NCBI GenBank assembly: GCA_937920555.1 | Contig: CAKZTM010000041.1 | Coordinates: 1 to 64,000 of the forward strand | Direction: 5' to 3' | DNA: 64,000 nt | From: an uncultured Paracoccaceae bacterium | GTDB taxonomy: Bacteria > Pseudomonadota > Alphaproteobacteria > Rhodobacterales > Rhodobacteraceae | Shown here: positions 37,466 through 48,803 of the stretch, in pieces | How positions within the stretch are numbered: position 1 is the stretch's first letter | Layout of the letters: the number at the start of each line of letters is the position of its first letter | Position numbers and translations under genes: made by a program | The notes under the pieces: generated by a model | The model's database searches: none | What the model saw: only the letters and a program-made list of their open reading frames with translations | What the model was told of the DNA's origin: nothing

Positions 37466-39463
37466 ATGTTTAAGAAAATTCTGATTGCAAACCGGGGTGA
37501 GATTGCCTGCCGGGTGATCAAGTCGGCCCGTGCCATGGGTATCAAGACGGTCGCGGTCTATTCGGACGCGGATGCGCAGGCTTTGCATGTGAAGATGGCT
37601 GATGAGGCGGTTCATATCGGCCCTCCTGCGGCCAATGAGAGTTACATTGTGATCGACAAGATCATGGCGGCCATCAAGGAGACCGGCGCGGAGGCGGTTC
37701 ATCCCGGTTACGGATTTTTGTCGGAAAATGCCAAGTTTGCGCAGGCGTTGGAGGCGGCAGGTGTGGCGTTCATCGGCCCGCCTGTGGGGGCCATTGAGGC
37801 CATGGGCGACAAGATCACATCGAAAAAGCTGGCGCAGGAGGCGGGTGTATCGACTGTGCCCGGTTACATGGGGTTGATTGATGACGCGGAGCACGCGGTC
37901 AAGATCGCCGGTGAGATCGGCTATCCGGTGATGATCAAGGCTTCCGCTGGTGGCGGTGGCAAGGGCATGCGGATTGCCTGGGATGACACGCAGGCGCGTG
38001 AGGGGTTTCAGTCGTCCAAGAACGAGGCGGCGGCGTCCTTTGGTGATGATCGCATTTTCATCGAGAAATTTGTCACCCAGCCGCGTCACATCGAGATACA
38101 GGTCTTGGGCGACACTCACGGGAATTGCATTTATTTGGGCGAGCGGGAGTGTTCGATCCAGCGCCGGAACCAGAAGGTGATCGAGGAGGCGCCATCTCCG
38201 TTTTTGGATGAAGCGACCCGCAAGGCCATGGGCGAGCAGGCGGTCGCATTGTCCAAAGCGGTCGATTATTGTTCAGCCGGGACGGTGGAGTTTATCGTTG
38301 ATGGGGATCGGAATTTCTATTTCCTTGAGATGAACACGCGCCTTCAGGTCGAGCATCCTGTGACCGAGTTGATCACGGGTGTGGATTTGGTCGAGCAGAT
38401 GATCCGGGTGGCGGCGGGCGAAAAGCTGGCCTTAGCGCAAAAGGATGTGAAGCTGAACGGATGGGCCATTGAGAGCCGTCTTTATGCGGAGGATCCTTAC
38501 CGGAATTTCCTGCCGTCCATTGGGCGTTTGACCCGGTACCGCCCGCCTGAGGAAAGCGCCACGGCGGAGGCGATTGTGCGCAATGACACCGGCGTTTTTG
38601 AGGGTGGTGAGATATCCATGTATTACGACCCGATGATTGCCAAGCTGTGTTCTTGGGCGCCCACACGCGAGGCTGCCATTGAGGTCATGCGCGGGGCTTT
38701 GGACGGGTTCGAGATTGAGGGCATCGGGCATAATCTGCCGTTTTTGTCCACGGTTATGGACCATCCGCGGTTCGTGTCCGGCAACATCACCACCGCCTTT
38801 ATCGAGGAGGAATTCCCCGACGGGTTTGACGGAGCCAAGCTGCCGGGTGCGGTATTGGAGCGGCTGGCGGCATCGGCCTGTGCGATGCACCGGGTGCGCG
38901 AAATCCGCGACGCCCGGGTCTCGGGGCGGCTTGGAAATCATGAGCGCGAGGTTGGCCGGGATTGGGTTGTCTCTTTGGGCGGGCTTGATCTGGAGGCGCA
39001 AATCAAGGCGGACAGGGGCGGCTCGACGGTGACTTTGAACGGGACGGAATACAGGGTCGAATCTGATTGGACGCCCGGTGATCCATTGGCCCGTTTGCAG
39101 GTCAATGGCGCGCCTGTTGTGGTCAAGACCCAACCGCATCCCACGGGCATGCGCATGCGTCACCGGGGTGCTGATCTGTTGGTATTGGTGCGCACGCCGC
39201 GCCAGTTCGAGTTGGCCAAGCACATCCCTGAGAAAATCCCGGCCGACACATCCAAGCTGTTATTGTGCCCCATGCCGGGGCTGATTGTTGCGGTCAATGT
39301 GGCGGTCGGCGATGAGGTGCAAGAGGGCCAAGCCCTGTGCACGGTTGAGGCCATGAAGATGGAGAATGTTCTGCGCGCTGAGCGCAACGGGATTGTGTCC
39401 AAGGTCAACGCAAAAGCCGGGGACAGTTTGGCGGTGGACGATGTGATCATGGAGTTTGAGTGA
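37466..39463 (+). CDS. pccA: propionyl/acetyl-CoA carboxylase alpha subunit (biotin carboxylase + BCCP)
   Basis: MFKKILIANRGEIACRVIKSARAMG; C-terminal EAMKMENVLRAERNG. Confidence 0.96.
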   Translation: MFKKILIANRGEIACRVIKSARAMGIKTVAVYSDADAQALHVKMADEAVHIGPPAANESYIVIDKIMAAIKETGAEAVHPGYGFLSENAKFAQALEAAGVAFIGPPVGAIEAMGDKITSKKLAQEAGVSTVPGYMGLIDDAEHAVKIAGEIGYPVMIKASAGGGGKGMRIAWDDTQAREGFQSSKNEAAASFGDDRIFIEKFVTQPRHIEIQVLGDTHGNCIYLGERECSIQRRNQKVIEEAPSPFLDEATRKAMGEQAVALSKAVDYCSAGTVEFIVDGDRNFYFLEMNTRLQVEHPVTELITGVDLVEQMIRVAAGEKLALAQKDVKLNGWAIESRLYAEDPYRNFLPSIGRLTRYRPPEESATAEAIVRNDTGVFEGGEISMYYDPMIAKLCSWAPTREAAIEVMRGALDGFEIEGIGHNLPFLSTVMDHPRFVSGNITTAFIEEEFPDGFDGAKLPGAVLERLAASACAMHRVREIRDARVSGRLGNHEREVGRDWVVSLGGLDLEAQIKADRGGSTVTLNGTEYRVESDWTPGDPLARLQVNGAPVVVKTQPHPTGMRMRHRGADLLVLVRTPRQFELAKHIPEKIPADTSKLLLCPMPGLIVAVNVAVGDEVQEGQALCTVEAMKMENVLRAERNGIVSKVNAKAGDSLAVDDVIMEFE

Positions 39464-40152
39464 TCTTTGGGACCGACGTTCTTGGTGCTTTAAAGCAGGT
39501 TGATGCCCGCATCTGGCAGGCCGTCGTGGGCGGCGGCTTTGTGGCGTTGAGTTGGCTTTTGAACGGTTGGCGCAACAGGCGTGATGCCCAGCGCGGACGG
39601 GCCGAGCGCTTGCGCGATGTTCACAAGGCGATTTACGCCGAGATCAAGGCCTATGTTGTGGTGCTCAACCGCGATGATTTGGACGATTATGCGCAAGCCA
39701 TGGTCGCGCGCATGCGGCAGGGCGAGCCCGGTGGCGGCGAGTTTATTCCGTTCATCCCCATCGAGCGCAACGAGACGGTTTTTCGGGCGATTGTGGGCGA
39801 AATTCATGTATTACCGCGCGCCACAATTGACTCGGTCGTGCTTTATTACAGTCAGTTGGAGGCGATCAGCGCGCTGGTGGAGGATATGAGGTCAGACGCG
39901 TTTGTGGCCATTGGTGTGGAGCGTCGCGTCAAGATGTATCTTGATTATATCAACATGAAAAAGATGGCGTTGGAGATCGGCGAGGTCTGTTTGGAAGTTA
40001 TCGCAGCTTATGCCAGCGGCGGCAAAGATGCCGCTCAAGCCATTGTTATAAAACGCAAAGAATCTGCGGCTACAGAGAAAGGCCGCGATGATATCGCCGC
40101 TTTAGAGGGCGGTCAGATCAGTAGCCCGGTCGGGGCTTCGTCCGACCCGTGA
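39460..40152 (+). CDS. hypothetical protein with N-terminal hydrophobic segment
   Basis: Start overlaps the pccA stop by 4 nt (translational coupling). Confidence 0.72.
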   Translation: MIFGTDVLGALKQVDARIWQAVVGGGFVALSWLLNGWRNRRDAQRGRAERLRDVHKAIYAEIKAYVVVLNRDDLDDYAQAMVARMRQGEPGGGEFIPFIPIERNETVFRAIVGEIHVLPRATIDSVVLYYSQLEAISALVEDMRSDAFVAIGVERRVKMYLDYINMKKMALEIGEVCLEVIAAYASGGKDAAQAIVIKRKESAATEKGRDDIAALEGGQISSPVGASSDP

Positions 40153-40370
40153 TTGGAACTGTGTCATATGGAACCTGGTTTTCAGGTGTGTCAGCCATCT
40201 GGTGTTCTCCAAGAGCGTCAGCGAAAGCGCGCTGCTCTGCCAATCATATAGGCGAATTCATTAACATTTTCAACCCAAACCGGGACATTCTTCGTGCCGT
40301 CTGCCCCGCTGCTATCCCTTGCAATCGCCGGCGTATCGCGGGTGATTACGGGCGCAAACTGCTCCGGTTT

Positions 40371-40985
40371 TCACGACAATCGCCCAAGCAGCGTGTCGCT
40401 GGGGTCTGGCATGGCAGGTTTGCGGCCAAAGATTGCGGCCAACACAGCGCCACTCACCGCGGCCCCGCCCAAAACAGGCAGGAAAAACCCCAGCAATTGG
40501 CTCCAAGCCATGATTTTGAAGGCGCCAACCCCGCCCAGCAACAGCGCCGAGAGCCAGCACCCCGCCGAGGCCCCGGCAATGGCACCAAACGACACCAATT
40601 GGGCCTTTGGAATTTGATCAAGCCGCATGCCGACCAAACGGTCCAGCCGCGGCAGAACATAGGCGTCGATCAGCCACATATTCAGCGTCAGGCCCACCAC
40701 GACCGCCAGTTTCAGGATCAGTTTGGCGGACAATATGCCGTCGAGAATGCCCAATCTGATGGCCAAAAGGCCAAGGCCGCTGACCCACAACGCGACCACA
40801 GCAAGGCCGATGACGCAATGGGCTTGCTTCAACAGCGCCAGACACGCTTGATCGATGCCATTATGGAAGCGCCGGAACACAGCGACCTCAACGAATACGG
40901 CACAGCCAATTCCCACCGAGAACGCGGCCATATGGGCGACAGTGAACATGTCGAACATCAGGCCAATCATCCTGAGATCGTGCAT
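40371..40985 (-). CDS. multi-span membrane protein of unknown function
   Basis: Five or more hydrophobic segments; start after MAIARGKRQ is inferred. Confidence 0.72.
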   Translation of the reverse strand: MHDLRMIGLMFDMFTVAHMAAFSVGIGCAVFVEVAVFRRFHNGIDQACLALLKQAHCVIGLAVVALWVSGLGLLAIRLGILDGILSAKLILKLAVVVGLTLNMWLIDAYVLPRLDRLVGMRLDQIPKAQLVSFGAIAGASAGCWLSALLLGGVGAFKIMAWSQLLGFFLPVLGGAAVSGAVLAAIFGRKPAMPDPSDTLLGRLS

Positions 40986-41188
40986 TTGGCGTTTTCCCCT
41001 CGCAATCGCCAAGTGATATCAAATACTCGGCGCCCCCCGCGCAACACAAACCCGCAAAGATCGAATAAAACCTCTGTGCGGGCAAATCCATATTACGCGT
41101 TTACCCCAGGAAATGCACCTTTACTTGGGTCTTTTCTGGACAATCGGCGGATTTCGATCCATTTGAGGGCAAAATTGCGGGTTGGCTG

Positions 41189-41581
41189 CTATCTGCGCGA
41201 CTGGATTTCCTGCAATCGCATGGGCATTTTGTCGATGGCCCGGCTCAGCTCGCGCACATTCCACGGGAAGGGTTTGCGCAATTTCACGTCCCCATCCTTA
41301 CCAATGAGCAGTATCTGGAAGTCACGGGGATGGAACTGTGCGCGCAAAGCGGACGGCTCATCGCTTTGCACATCGACGATCACAACGACGTCGCGTTCCT
41401 CGATCTCGTCCATACGGTCTTCGAGCCATTCCAGCTGTTGGACAAGTCGGGGGTCATCTTGTGAGGGTGCAAAAATCACCAGCGGGCGGGCTTTCCACAG
41501 ATACGAGTCTATGTCCGCGGCCTCGGTCCCCCATGCGGGTACAGCAATCACAGTCAAAATTTGGGCAATTATTCGTCGCAT
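41189..41581 (-). CDS. DUF4174-like periplasmic thioredoxin-fold protein
   Basis: Signal peptide MRRIIAQILTVIAVPAWGTEA; RPLVIFAPSQDDPRLVQQLEWL...FQILLIGKDGDVKLR. Confidence 0.8.
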   Translation of the reverse strand: MRRIIAQILTVIAVPAWGTEAADIDSYLWKARPLVIFAPSQDDPRLVQQLEWLEDRMDEIEERDVVVIVDVQSDEPSALRAQFHPRDFQILLIGKDGDVKLRKPFPWNVRELSRAIDKMPMRLQEIQSRR

Positions 41582-41668
41582 TTTGGTCCTTCCATACCTG
41601 ATAGATAGGGTCGACGCCTCGCATTGCGAAGCCGCACCATGTTTTTTTTCGACAGGACGGTCCATTTG

Positions 41669-43255
41669 ATGACATCTGCTTTTGATATGCGGCACATTAT
41701 TTTGTCTCTTTTGGGGGCAATTGCTCCGTTTGCGGCAATTGTTTGGATGACTATAGCGCGAACGGGAGGTTATTTTGAGTACCCTCTTGATGATCCGTAT
41801 ATTCATTTGGCCATGTCCGAGCAGATCATGGCCGGTGGTTATGGGGTGAATGCGGGCGAGTTTGCCTCTGCGTCCTCGTCGATCTTGTTTCCGTTTCTGC
41901 TGGCCCCGTTTAGCGGGTTTTCGTGGCACTGGCTAACCCCGCTTTTTTGGGGGGCTGCCGGGCTGGTTGGCGGCGCCCTTTTATGGGGGAGATTTGTGGG
42001 CGAGATCGCGGCCCGGTCCGCCCCTGCGACGCGCGGCTATCTGTTGATCTTGGCGTTTATCGGGCCCATGTTTTTGCATCTGGTAGGCGTGTCCATGATC
42101 GGGATGGAGCATGTATTGCAGGTGTTGGCCGCCATGATGGTGGCCTATGGGCTGATCCGTTATGCCGATGGTCGCGGGGTTGGATGGATTTTGGCCGCGG
42201 GCATCATCTTGAGCCCGATGTTCCGGTTTGAGGGTTTGGCGGTGTCGTGTTTTGCCTGCGGTGTGTTGTTGCTGTCGGGTCGTCCCAAGGTCGCCATTGG
42301 TTTGGGTGTGGCCGCGTTGGTGCCGGTGATCGCCTATTTTGCCGCCATGACAAGCATGGGGTTGGCGCCTTTGCCCAACTCGGTGATGGCCAAGGCCGCC
42401 ATTGTCGGCGGTGACACGCATTTTGTCACCGGCGAGGAAGACACCCGGCTTGAGACCTTGATCACAACGGTCAAAATCAGCTTTTCCTCCTCGTCCGGTT
42501 TTCCGCTTTTGATCCTGTCGATGTTCTGGCTGGTGGGGGCGTGGATCTGGCGCGGGGTCTTCGGGCGCACCCGTGTGTTGATCGCGTTGTCGGTGCCGGC
42601 CCTTGCCATGACCCATGTGTTTTTCGGCTCCATCGGGTATTTTTACCGCTACGAGATTTATGCTTGGAGCTACGGCGTTATGGTCACGCTCTATTTGATG
42701 TCTTTTGTGTGGGACCGGTTTGATCTGGCCGCGCGGGTCGCGCCTGCGGCATTGATTTTGGCATTGGTTGCGGGCGGGCGGCATTATCCGCTTCAGGCGT
42801 TTTTCATTTACCCCGATGCGGGCGCGGCCATTGGTGTTCAGCAAAAGCAAATGGGCCGGTTTGTGGATGATTACATCATTGGGCCTGTGGCGGTGAATGA
42901 TTTGGGTCATGTGGCGTATCGCAACCCGCATTACGTTTTGGACTTATGGGGACTGGCCTCTCGCGAGGCGCTTGATGCGCGGCTAGAGGGCCGTGATCCC
43001 AATTGGGCGGATGGTTTGATCGCACGCTATGATGTGGGGGTCATCATGATTTACGACTGGTGGTTTCAAGGGCGCATCAACCCGGACTGGATCAAGGTCG
43101 GTGAGATGACCATCACCCGGCGCATGGGCGCATTGGGCGGCTCGGTGGTGGCGTTTTACGCGGTATCTGAGAATGACGAGGCCAAGCTACGGGCCGATTT
43201 GGCGGCGTTTGCACCTACGCTGCCGGCGGGCACGGAGTTTGCGTTTGTGAACTGA
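41669..43255 (+). CDS. polytopic membrane protein, glycosyltransferase-like (GT-C type architecture)
   Basis: [24 protein letters not shown] loop after TM1, about ten hydrophobic segments. Confidence 0.78.
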   Translation: MTSAFDMRHIILSLLGAIAPFAAIVWMTIARTGGYFEYPLDDPYIHLAMSEQIMAGGYGVNAGEFASASSSILFPFLLAPFSGFSWHWLTPLFWGAAGLVGGALLWGRFVGEIAARSAPATRGYLLILAFIGPMFLHLVGVSMIGMEHVLQVLAAMMVAYGLIRYADGRGVGWILAAGIILSPMFRFEGLAVSCFACGVLLLSGRPKVAIGLGVAALVPVIAYFAAMTSMGLAPLPNSVMAKAAIVGGDTHFVTGEEDTRLETLITTVKISFSSSSGFPLLILSMFWLVGAWIWRGVFGRTRVLIALSVPALAMTHVFFGSIGYFYRYEIYAWSYGVMVTLYLMSFVWDRFDLAARVAPAALILALVAGGRHYPLQAFFIYPDAGAAIGVQQKQMGRFVDDYIIGPVAVNDLGHVAYRNPHYVLDLWGLASREALDARLEGRDPNWADGLIARYDVGVIMIYDWWFQGRINPDWIKVGEMTITRRMGALGGSVVAFYAVSENDEAKLRADLAAFAPTLPAGTEFAFVN

Positions 43256-43296
43256 AACGGCCAGCGGTTGCTGGTTTGGGCAATGGAGGCGACACA

Positions 43297-45408
43297 ATGG
43301 ATGCTAAGTGGAAAGCACTGGCAGAAAAGGAACTGCGCGGGCGGGCCTTGGATGATCTGACTTGGGACACGGCCGAAGGGATTGCTGTGAAGCCGGTTTA
43401 CGGCCCCGAGGATGCGGGCGCGCCTCATGCATTGCCGGGTTTGGAGCCGTTTACGCGCGGGCCGCGTGCGACCATGTATACCGGGCGTCCTTGGACAATC
43501 CGCCAATATGCGGGATTTTCCACCGCCGAGGAAAGCAACGCGTTTTACCGCGCGGCGTTGGATGCGGGTCAGCAGGGTGTCTCGGTGGCCTTCGATTTGG
43601 CCACCCACCGCGGTTATGACAGCGACCATCCCCGCGTGGAGGGTGATGTCGGCAAGGCTGGTGTGGCCATTGACAGTGTCGAGGACATGAAGATCCTGTT
43701 TGACGGGATCCCGCTTGACAAGGTTTCGGTCTCCATGACCATGAACGGGGCTGTGATCCCGGTCTTGGCGTCGTTCATTGTGGCCGGTGAGGAGCAGGGC
43801 GTGGACCGCGCGGCTCTGTCGGGCACCATTCAAAACGACATTCTCAAAGAGTTCATGGTGCGCAACACCTATATTTACCCCCCTGAGCCGTCCATGCGGA
43901 TTGTGGCGGATATTATTGAGTACACGGCCAAGGAGATGCCGAAGTTCAATTCGATCTCAATTTCGGGCTATCACATGCAGGAGGCCGGGGCGAATTTGGT
44001 CCAAGAGCTGGCGTTCACGCTGGCGGACGGGCGGGAATATGTGAAGACGGCGATTGCGCGCGGCATGGATGTTGACGCATTTGCCGGGCGCTTGTCGTTC
44101 TTTTTCGCCATCGGGATGAATTTCTTTATGGAGGCGGCCAAATTGCGGGCGGCGCGGTTGTTATGGCACCGGATCATGAGCGAGTTTGGGGCCAAAAAGC
44201 CCGGCAGTTTGATGTTGCGGACCCATTGCCAGACCTCCGGGGTCAGTTTGCAGGAGCAAGATCCCTATAACAACATTGTGCGGACCGCCTATGAGGCCAT
44301 GTCGGCGGCTTTGGGCGGCACGCAAAGCCTGCACACGAACTCGTTTGATGAGGCGATTGCGCTGCCGACCGAGTTTTCATCGCGCATTGCCCGCAACACC
44401 CAGCTGATTTTGCAAAACGAGACCGGGGTGACCAATGTGGTCGATCCTCTGGCGGGGTCGTATTATGTGGAGGCATTGACCCGCGAGTTGGCCGATGCGG
44501 CTTGGAAGATTATCGAGGAAGTGGACGAGTTGGGCGGTATGACCAAGGCTGTGGCCTCGGGCATGCCCAAACTTCGGATCGAGGAAGCGGCGGCCAAACG
44601 GCAGGCGGCGGTGGACCGGGGCGAAGAGGTGATTGTGGGCGTCAATAAGTTCCGCCTTGAGACCGAGGACGAGATTGACGTGCGCGACATCGACAATGTC
44701 GAAGTCAGGGATGCACAAGTGGCGCGACTGGCGCGCGTCCGGCAAGGCCGCGACGCGGCGGCATGTGAAGGCGCCCTTGCGGCGCTTGAACAGGCCGCTC
44801 TTACGTCCCGCGGAAACTTATTGGAGCTGGCGGTTGAAGCCGCCCGCGCGCGTGCCACGGTTGGGGAGATTTCAGACGCTATGGAAAAAGCATTTGGCCG
44901 TCATTCGGCGGATGTCAGAACGCTCGCAGGTGTGTACGGGGCCGCCTATGAGGGCGACGCGGAGTTCGAAGCGATCCAAAAAGATGTGGAGGCATTCGCC
45001 GAAGACGAAGGCCGGCGCCCGCGCATGCTGGTGGTCAAAATGGGTCAGGACGGGCATGATCGGGGCGCCAAGGTCATCGCCACCGCTTTTGCCGATATCG
45101 GTTTTGACGTCGATGTGGGCCCTCTCTTTCAGACCCCGGAGGAAGCCGCCGAAGATGCCATCGACAATGATGTGCATGTGATCGGCATTTCCTCGCAGGC
45201 GGCAGGTCACAAGACGCTGGCCCCAAAGCTGGTGGAGGCGCTCAATGCCAAAGGGGCCTCGGAAATTCTGGTCATTTGCGGCGGTGTGATCCCTGCTCAG
45301 GATTATGATTATCTTTATGAGCGCGGGGTGAAGGCGATTTTTGGTCCCGGCACAAACATACCTGAGGCGGCCAAAAACATCCTTGACCTGATCCGTAACT
45401 CTGGTTGA
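43297..45408 (+). CDS. mcm: methylmalonyl-CoA mutase
   Basis: [29 protein letters not shown]12 motif [26 protein letters not shown]. Confidence 0.98.
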   Translation: MDAKWKALAEKELRGRALDDLTWDTAEGIAVKPVYGPEDAGAPHALPGLEPFTRGPRATMYTGRPWTIRQYAGFSTAEESNAFYRAALDAGQQGVSVAFDLATHRGYDSDHPRVEGDVGKAGVAIDSVEDMKILFDGIPLDKVSVSMTMNGAVIPVLASFIVAGEEQGVDRAALSGTIQNDILKEFMVRNTYIYPPEPSMRIVADIIEYTAKEMPKFNSISISGYHMQEAGANLVQELAFTLADGREYVKTAIARGMDVDAFAGRLSFFFAIGMNFFMEAAKLRAARLLWHRIMSEFGAKKPGSLMLRTHCQTSGVSLQEQDPYNNIVRTAYEAMSAALGGTQSLHTNSFDEAIALPTEFSSRIARNTQLILQNETGVTNVVDPLAGSYYVEALTRELADAAWKIIEEVDELGGMTKAVASGMPKLRIEEAAAKRQAAVDRGEEVIVGVNKFRLETEDEIDVRDIDNVEVRDAQVARLARVRQGRDAAACEGALAALEQAALTSRGNLLELAVEAARARATVGEISDAMEKAFGRHSADVRTLAGVYGAAYEGDAEFEAIQKDVEAFAEDEGRRPRMLVVKMGQDGHDRGAKVIATAFADIGFDVDVGPLFQTPEEAAEDAIDNDVHVIGISSQAAGHKTLAPKLVEALNAKGASEILVICGGVIPAQDYDYLYERGVKAIFGPGTNIPEAAKNILDLIRNSG

Positions 45409-46268
45409 TTGGGCAGGCCCCACAAGAACGGAACAGCACAATTTCAGCAATCTTGTCCTCAGAGGTTTTCACAGCGGTGATCAATTTGGAGCACCGCCCC
45501 GACAGGCGTGACAAGATCGCGGCGCAATCTGCCCGTCTTGGGGTTGATTTGCAGTTTTTCCCGGCTGTGAACGGCTATGCGGCGTCCGATGATTTCTTTG
45601 ATACACGGTTTGCCCGCAGCGGGCCTCTGGGCCTTTTGGGGACCGGGGACAAAGCCTGCACGCTCAGTCATTTCAATGCGTTGGAGGCGTTTTGTGCCGG
45701 GGATTGTTCGTATTGTTTGATGGTCGAGGATGATGCCATCATCTCAGCCGAGCTTGGTCTTTGGCTCGGCGACTTGTCCTGGTGGCCCCGGGGTGCGGAT
45801 GTGGTCAAGTTGGAGGCCTATGAGCAAGCCGGGCTGGTTGTTCTGCTGGGCCCCGATCACAGTTGTCACTTGGGCCGGTCTTTGGCGCCTTTATGGTCGC
45901 GTCATGCGGGCACATGCGGATATATGATCAGCAAAGCGGGCGCGCGTGCGGCTTTGGCGCAATCGGATCATGTGGATGTGCCCATTGACCATCTCTTATT
46001 CAACGGAAATATCTCAGCGCTTGCGCGGCAGTTGAACGTCTACCAGCTGTACCCCGCGCTATTCAAACAGACCCCTCATGAGGGCACCAGCGATGTGATC
46101 GGGTTGCGCAAGCGGCCCAAGGGTGTCGCGCGGCTGGCGCAGGAGTTACGCCGCGGTTTGGGCGAGGTCAGGCGTTTGCCTATCCAGATTTCCCAGCGTC
46201 TTTTCAGGGGCGGTCTCATCGAGGCCATCCAATTTGCCGACACGCCCAAACATGCCAAACCTGCTTAG
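45405..46268 (+). CDS. glycosyltransferase family 25 protein (start uncertain)
   Basis: [46 protein letters not shown]. Confidence 0.87.
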   Translation: MIGQAPQERNSTISAILSSEVFTAVINLEHRPDRRDKIAAQSARLGVDLQFFPAVNGYAASDDFFDTRFARSGPLGLLGTGDKACTLSHFNALEAFCAGDCSYCLMVEDDAIISAELGLWLGDLSWWPRGADVVKLEAYEQAGLVVLLGPDHSCHLGRSLAPLWSRHAGTCGYMISKAGARAALAQSDHVDVPIDHLLFNGNISALARQLNVYQLYPALFKQTPHEGTSDVIGLRKRPKGVARLAQELRRGLGEVRRLPIQISQRLFRGGLIEAIQFADTPKHAKPA

Positions 46269-46307
46269 CTTCATAGACGCGTAACAATTCTCACGCTAGG
46301 AAGGAGT

Positions 46308-48605
46308 TTGCACCCCATTGGAGTATCTCAATTGACTGATCGCAATGATGCCAACCGGCAAGCCGCACTTGATTATCACGCCCATCCCAAGCCCGGAAAG
46401 CTGGAGATCCGCCCCACCAAGCCCATGGCCAGTCAGCGCGATCTTGCGATGGCCTATTCCCCCGGCGTGGCCGAGGCGTGTCTGGAGATCAAGCAAAACC
46501 CCGCACTGGCGCCCACCTACACCACCAAGGGCAATCTGGTTGCGGTCATCTCTAATGGCTCGGCGGTTCTTGGGCTTGGGAATATTGGCGCGCAGGCCTC
46601 CAAGCCGGTGATGGAGGGTAAGGCGGTTTTGTTCAAGAAATTCGCCAATATCGATTGTTTTGATATCGAGGTGAATGAGAGCGATCCTGAAAAGCTGGCT
46701 GATATCGTGGCCGCTTTGGAGCCCACATTTGGGGCGATCAATCTGGAGGATATCAAAGCGCCTGACTGTTTCGTGGTCGAAAAGCTGTGCCAAGAGAAAA
46801 TGGGCATTCCGGTTTTTCATGATGATCAGCACGGCACGGCCATTGTGGTCGGGGCTGCGGCCACAAATGCGTTGCATCTGGTGGGCAAGCGTTTTGCCGA
46901 TATCAAGGTGGTCTCCACCGGCGGTGGTGCGGCGGGCATTGCTTGTTTGAACATGTTGCTCAAGTTGGGTGTGAAGCGCGAAAATGTCTGGCTCACCGAT
47001 ATTGAGGGGGTGGTTTTCAAGGGTCGCGAAAAGGACATGACCCCGCAAAAGGCAGACTATGCGCAAGACACGGATGCGCGGGTTTTGGATGATGTGATTG
47101 AGGGGGCTGATCTGTTTCTGGGTCTGTCTGCAAAGGGTGTATTGACCCAAGACATGGTCAAGAAAATGGCCAATGCGCCGGTCATTTTAGCGCTGGCCAA
47201 TCCCAACCCTGAGATCATGCCCGATGAGGTCAAGGCGGTTGCGCCTGATGCGATCATTGCCACCGGGCGGTCGGATTTTCCCAATCAGGTCAATAATGTG
47301 CTTTGTTTTCCGTTCATTTTTCGCGGTGCCTTGGACATTGGTGCGACTATGATCAATGACGAGATGAAGATCGCCTGTGTGGCGGCGATTGCGGATCTGG
47401 CACGCAAAGCCTCTACGGCGGAGGCGGCTGAGGTTTACGCCGGTGAGAACCTGACTTTCGGGCCCGATTATGTGATCCCCAAGCCTTTTGATGCGCGTCT
47501 GTTGGCGGCTGTCGCCGGTGCGGTCGCGGAGGCTGGAACCGATAGCGGTGTGGCCGCGCGCCCCATTGCGGATATTTCCGAGTACCGCGCCCATCTCAAC
47601 AGCACTGTGTTCCGTTCATCCACCATCATGAAGCCGGTGTTTGATGCCGCCCGCATGTCGCCGCGCCGCATTGTGTTTGCGGAAGGCGAGGACGAGCGCG
47701 TGTTGCGCGCCGCCCATGCGATGATCGAGGACACCGTGGACAAGCCCATTTTGATCGGGCGCCCTGAGGTGGTGGAAAACCGGCTCGCCAAAATGGGGCT
47801 CAAAATCAAGATCGACCGGGATTTTGAATTGGTCAACCCGCAAGATGATCCTCGATTTCGGGAGTATTGGGGCACGTATCACGGTTTGATGGAGCGGCGC
47901 GGGGTGACGCCTGCATTGGCGCAGACAATTGTGCGCACCAACACAACTGTGATTGCGGCCACCATGGTACACCGGGGCGAGGCGGACAGTCTGGTGTGCG
48001 GCACGTTCGGGCAGTATTTGTGGCATCTCAAGCATGTCACCGACATTCTTGGGCGAGACGGATTGAAGCCTGTGGGTGGTTTGAGTTTGATGCTCAATGA
48101 CACGGCCATTTTTGTGGCCGACACCCATGTGAATGCCGATCCCACGCCTGAGCAATTGGCCAATATTGCAATTGGGGCTGCCCGCCATGTGCGCAGATTT
48201 GGTCTGGAGCCGCAGGTCGCGTTATGTTCGCATTCGCAATTTGGCAATTTGGATACGGATTCGGGTCGCCGCATGCGCGATGCCATCCAAATTCTGGACG
48301 AGACCGGTGTGGATTTTGTCTATGAGGGCGAAATGCATTCCGACAGCGCTTTGGACCCTGCGTTGCGCGAGCGGATTTTCCCAAATTCGCGGATCAAGGG
48401 TGCGGCCAATGTGTTGATTTTCGCCAATGTGGATGCGGCCTCTGGCGTGCGCAACATGCTCAAGATTGTGGCCGGCAGCCTTGAGGTCGGGCCCATTTTG
48501 ATGGGCATGGGAAACAAGGCGCATATCGTGACGCCGTCGATTTCGGCGCGCGGATTGCTCAACACTTCTGCTTTGGCTGGCACATCTGTGGTCAACTATG
48601 CTTGA
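46308..48605 (+). CDS. maeB: NADP-dependent malic enzyme with C-terminal phosphotransacetylase-like domain
   Basis: KPMASQRDLAMAYSPGVAEACLEI; HDDQHGTAIV; C-terminal PTA-like domain. Confidence 0.96.
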   Translation: MHPIGVSQLTDRNDANRQAALDYHAHPKPGKLEIRPTKPMASQRDLAMAYSPGVAEACLEIKQNPALAPTYTTKGNLVAVISNGSAVLGLGNIGAQASKPVMEGKAVLFKKFANIDCFDIEVNESDPEKLADIVAALEPTFGAINLEDIKAPDCFVVEKLCQEKMGIPVFHDDQHGTAIVVGAAATNALHLVGKRFADIKVVSTGGGAAGIACLNMLLKLGVKRENVWLTDIEGVVFKGREKDMTPQKADYAQDTDARVLDDVIEGADLFLGLSAKGVLTQDMVKKMANAPVILALANPNPEIMPDEVKAVAPDAIIATGRSDFPNQVNNVLCFPFIFRGALDIGATMINDEMKIACVAAIADLARKASTAEAAEVYAGENLTFGPDYVIPKPFDARLLAAVAGAVAEAGTDSGVAARPIADISEYRAHLNSTVFRSSTIMKPVFDAARMSPRRIVFAEGEDERVLRAAHAMIEDTVDKPILIGRPEVVENRLAKMGLKIKIDRDFELVNPQDDPRFREYWGTYHGLMERRGVTPALAQTIVRTNTTVIAATMVHRGEADSLVCGTFGQYLWHLKHVTDILGRDGLKPVGGLSLMLNDTAIFVADTHVNADPTPEQLANIAIGAARHVRRFGLEPQVALCSHSQFGNLDTDSGRRMRDAIQILDETGVDFVYEGEMHSDSALDPALRERIFPNSRIKGAANVLIFANVDAASGVRNMLKIVAGSLEVGPILMGMGNKAHIVTPSISARGLLNTSALAGTSVVNYA

Positions 48606-48803
48606 GCCCGGGTGAGAGTGGGTTGTCGTGATTGCGACCTGCTACAAAATTTTACCAAAAAGCAAAAAACGGATCATTTTGCGATGCAAAACGCCATCAG
48701 ATTGCCCGAAACGGGTTCAAATGCCATCACATACCCAGATAATTAACGGCCCGAAACTTGCATTAACCAAACGATAACCATTTGCATTTTTTAGGATGCC
48801 CAA

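Noticed and set aside
36727-37473. 248-aa plus-strand ORF between pccB and pccA
   Set aside because: Out of frame with two small lipoprotein genes that have RBS and lipoboxes; translation is R/W-rich noise
40149-41669. 506-aa plus-strand ORF
   Set aside because: Translation lacks domain character and overlaps two coherent minus-strand genes (40371-40985, 41189-41581)
41981-42931. 316-aa minus-strand ORF
   Set aside because: Antisense to the membrane protein gene; H/Q/R-rich spurious translation
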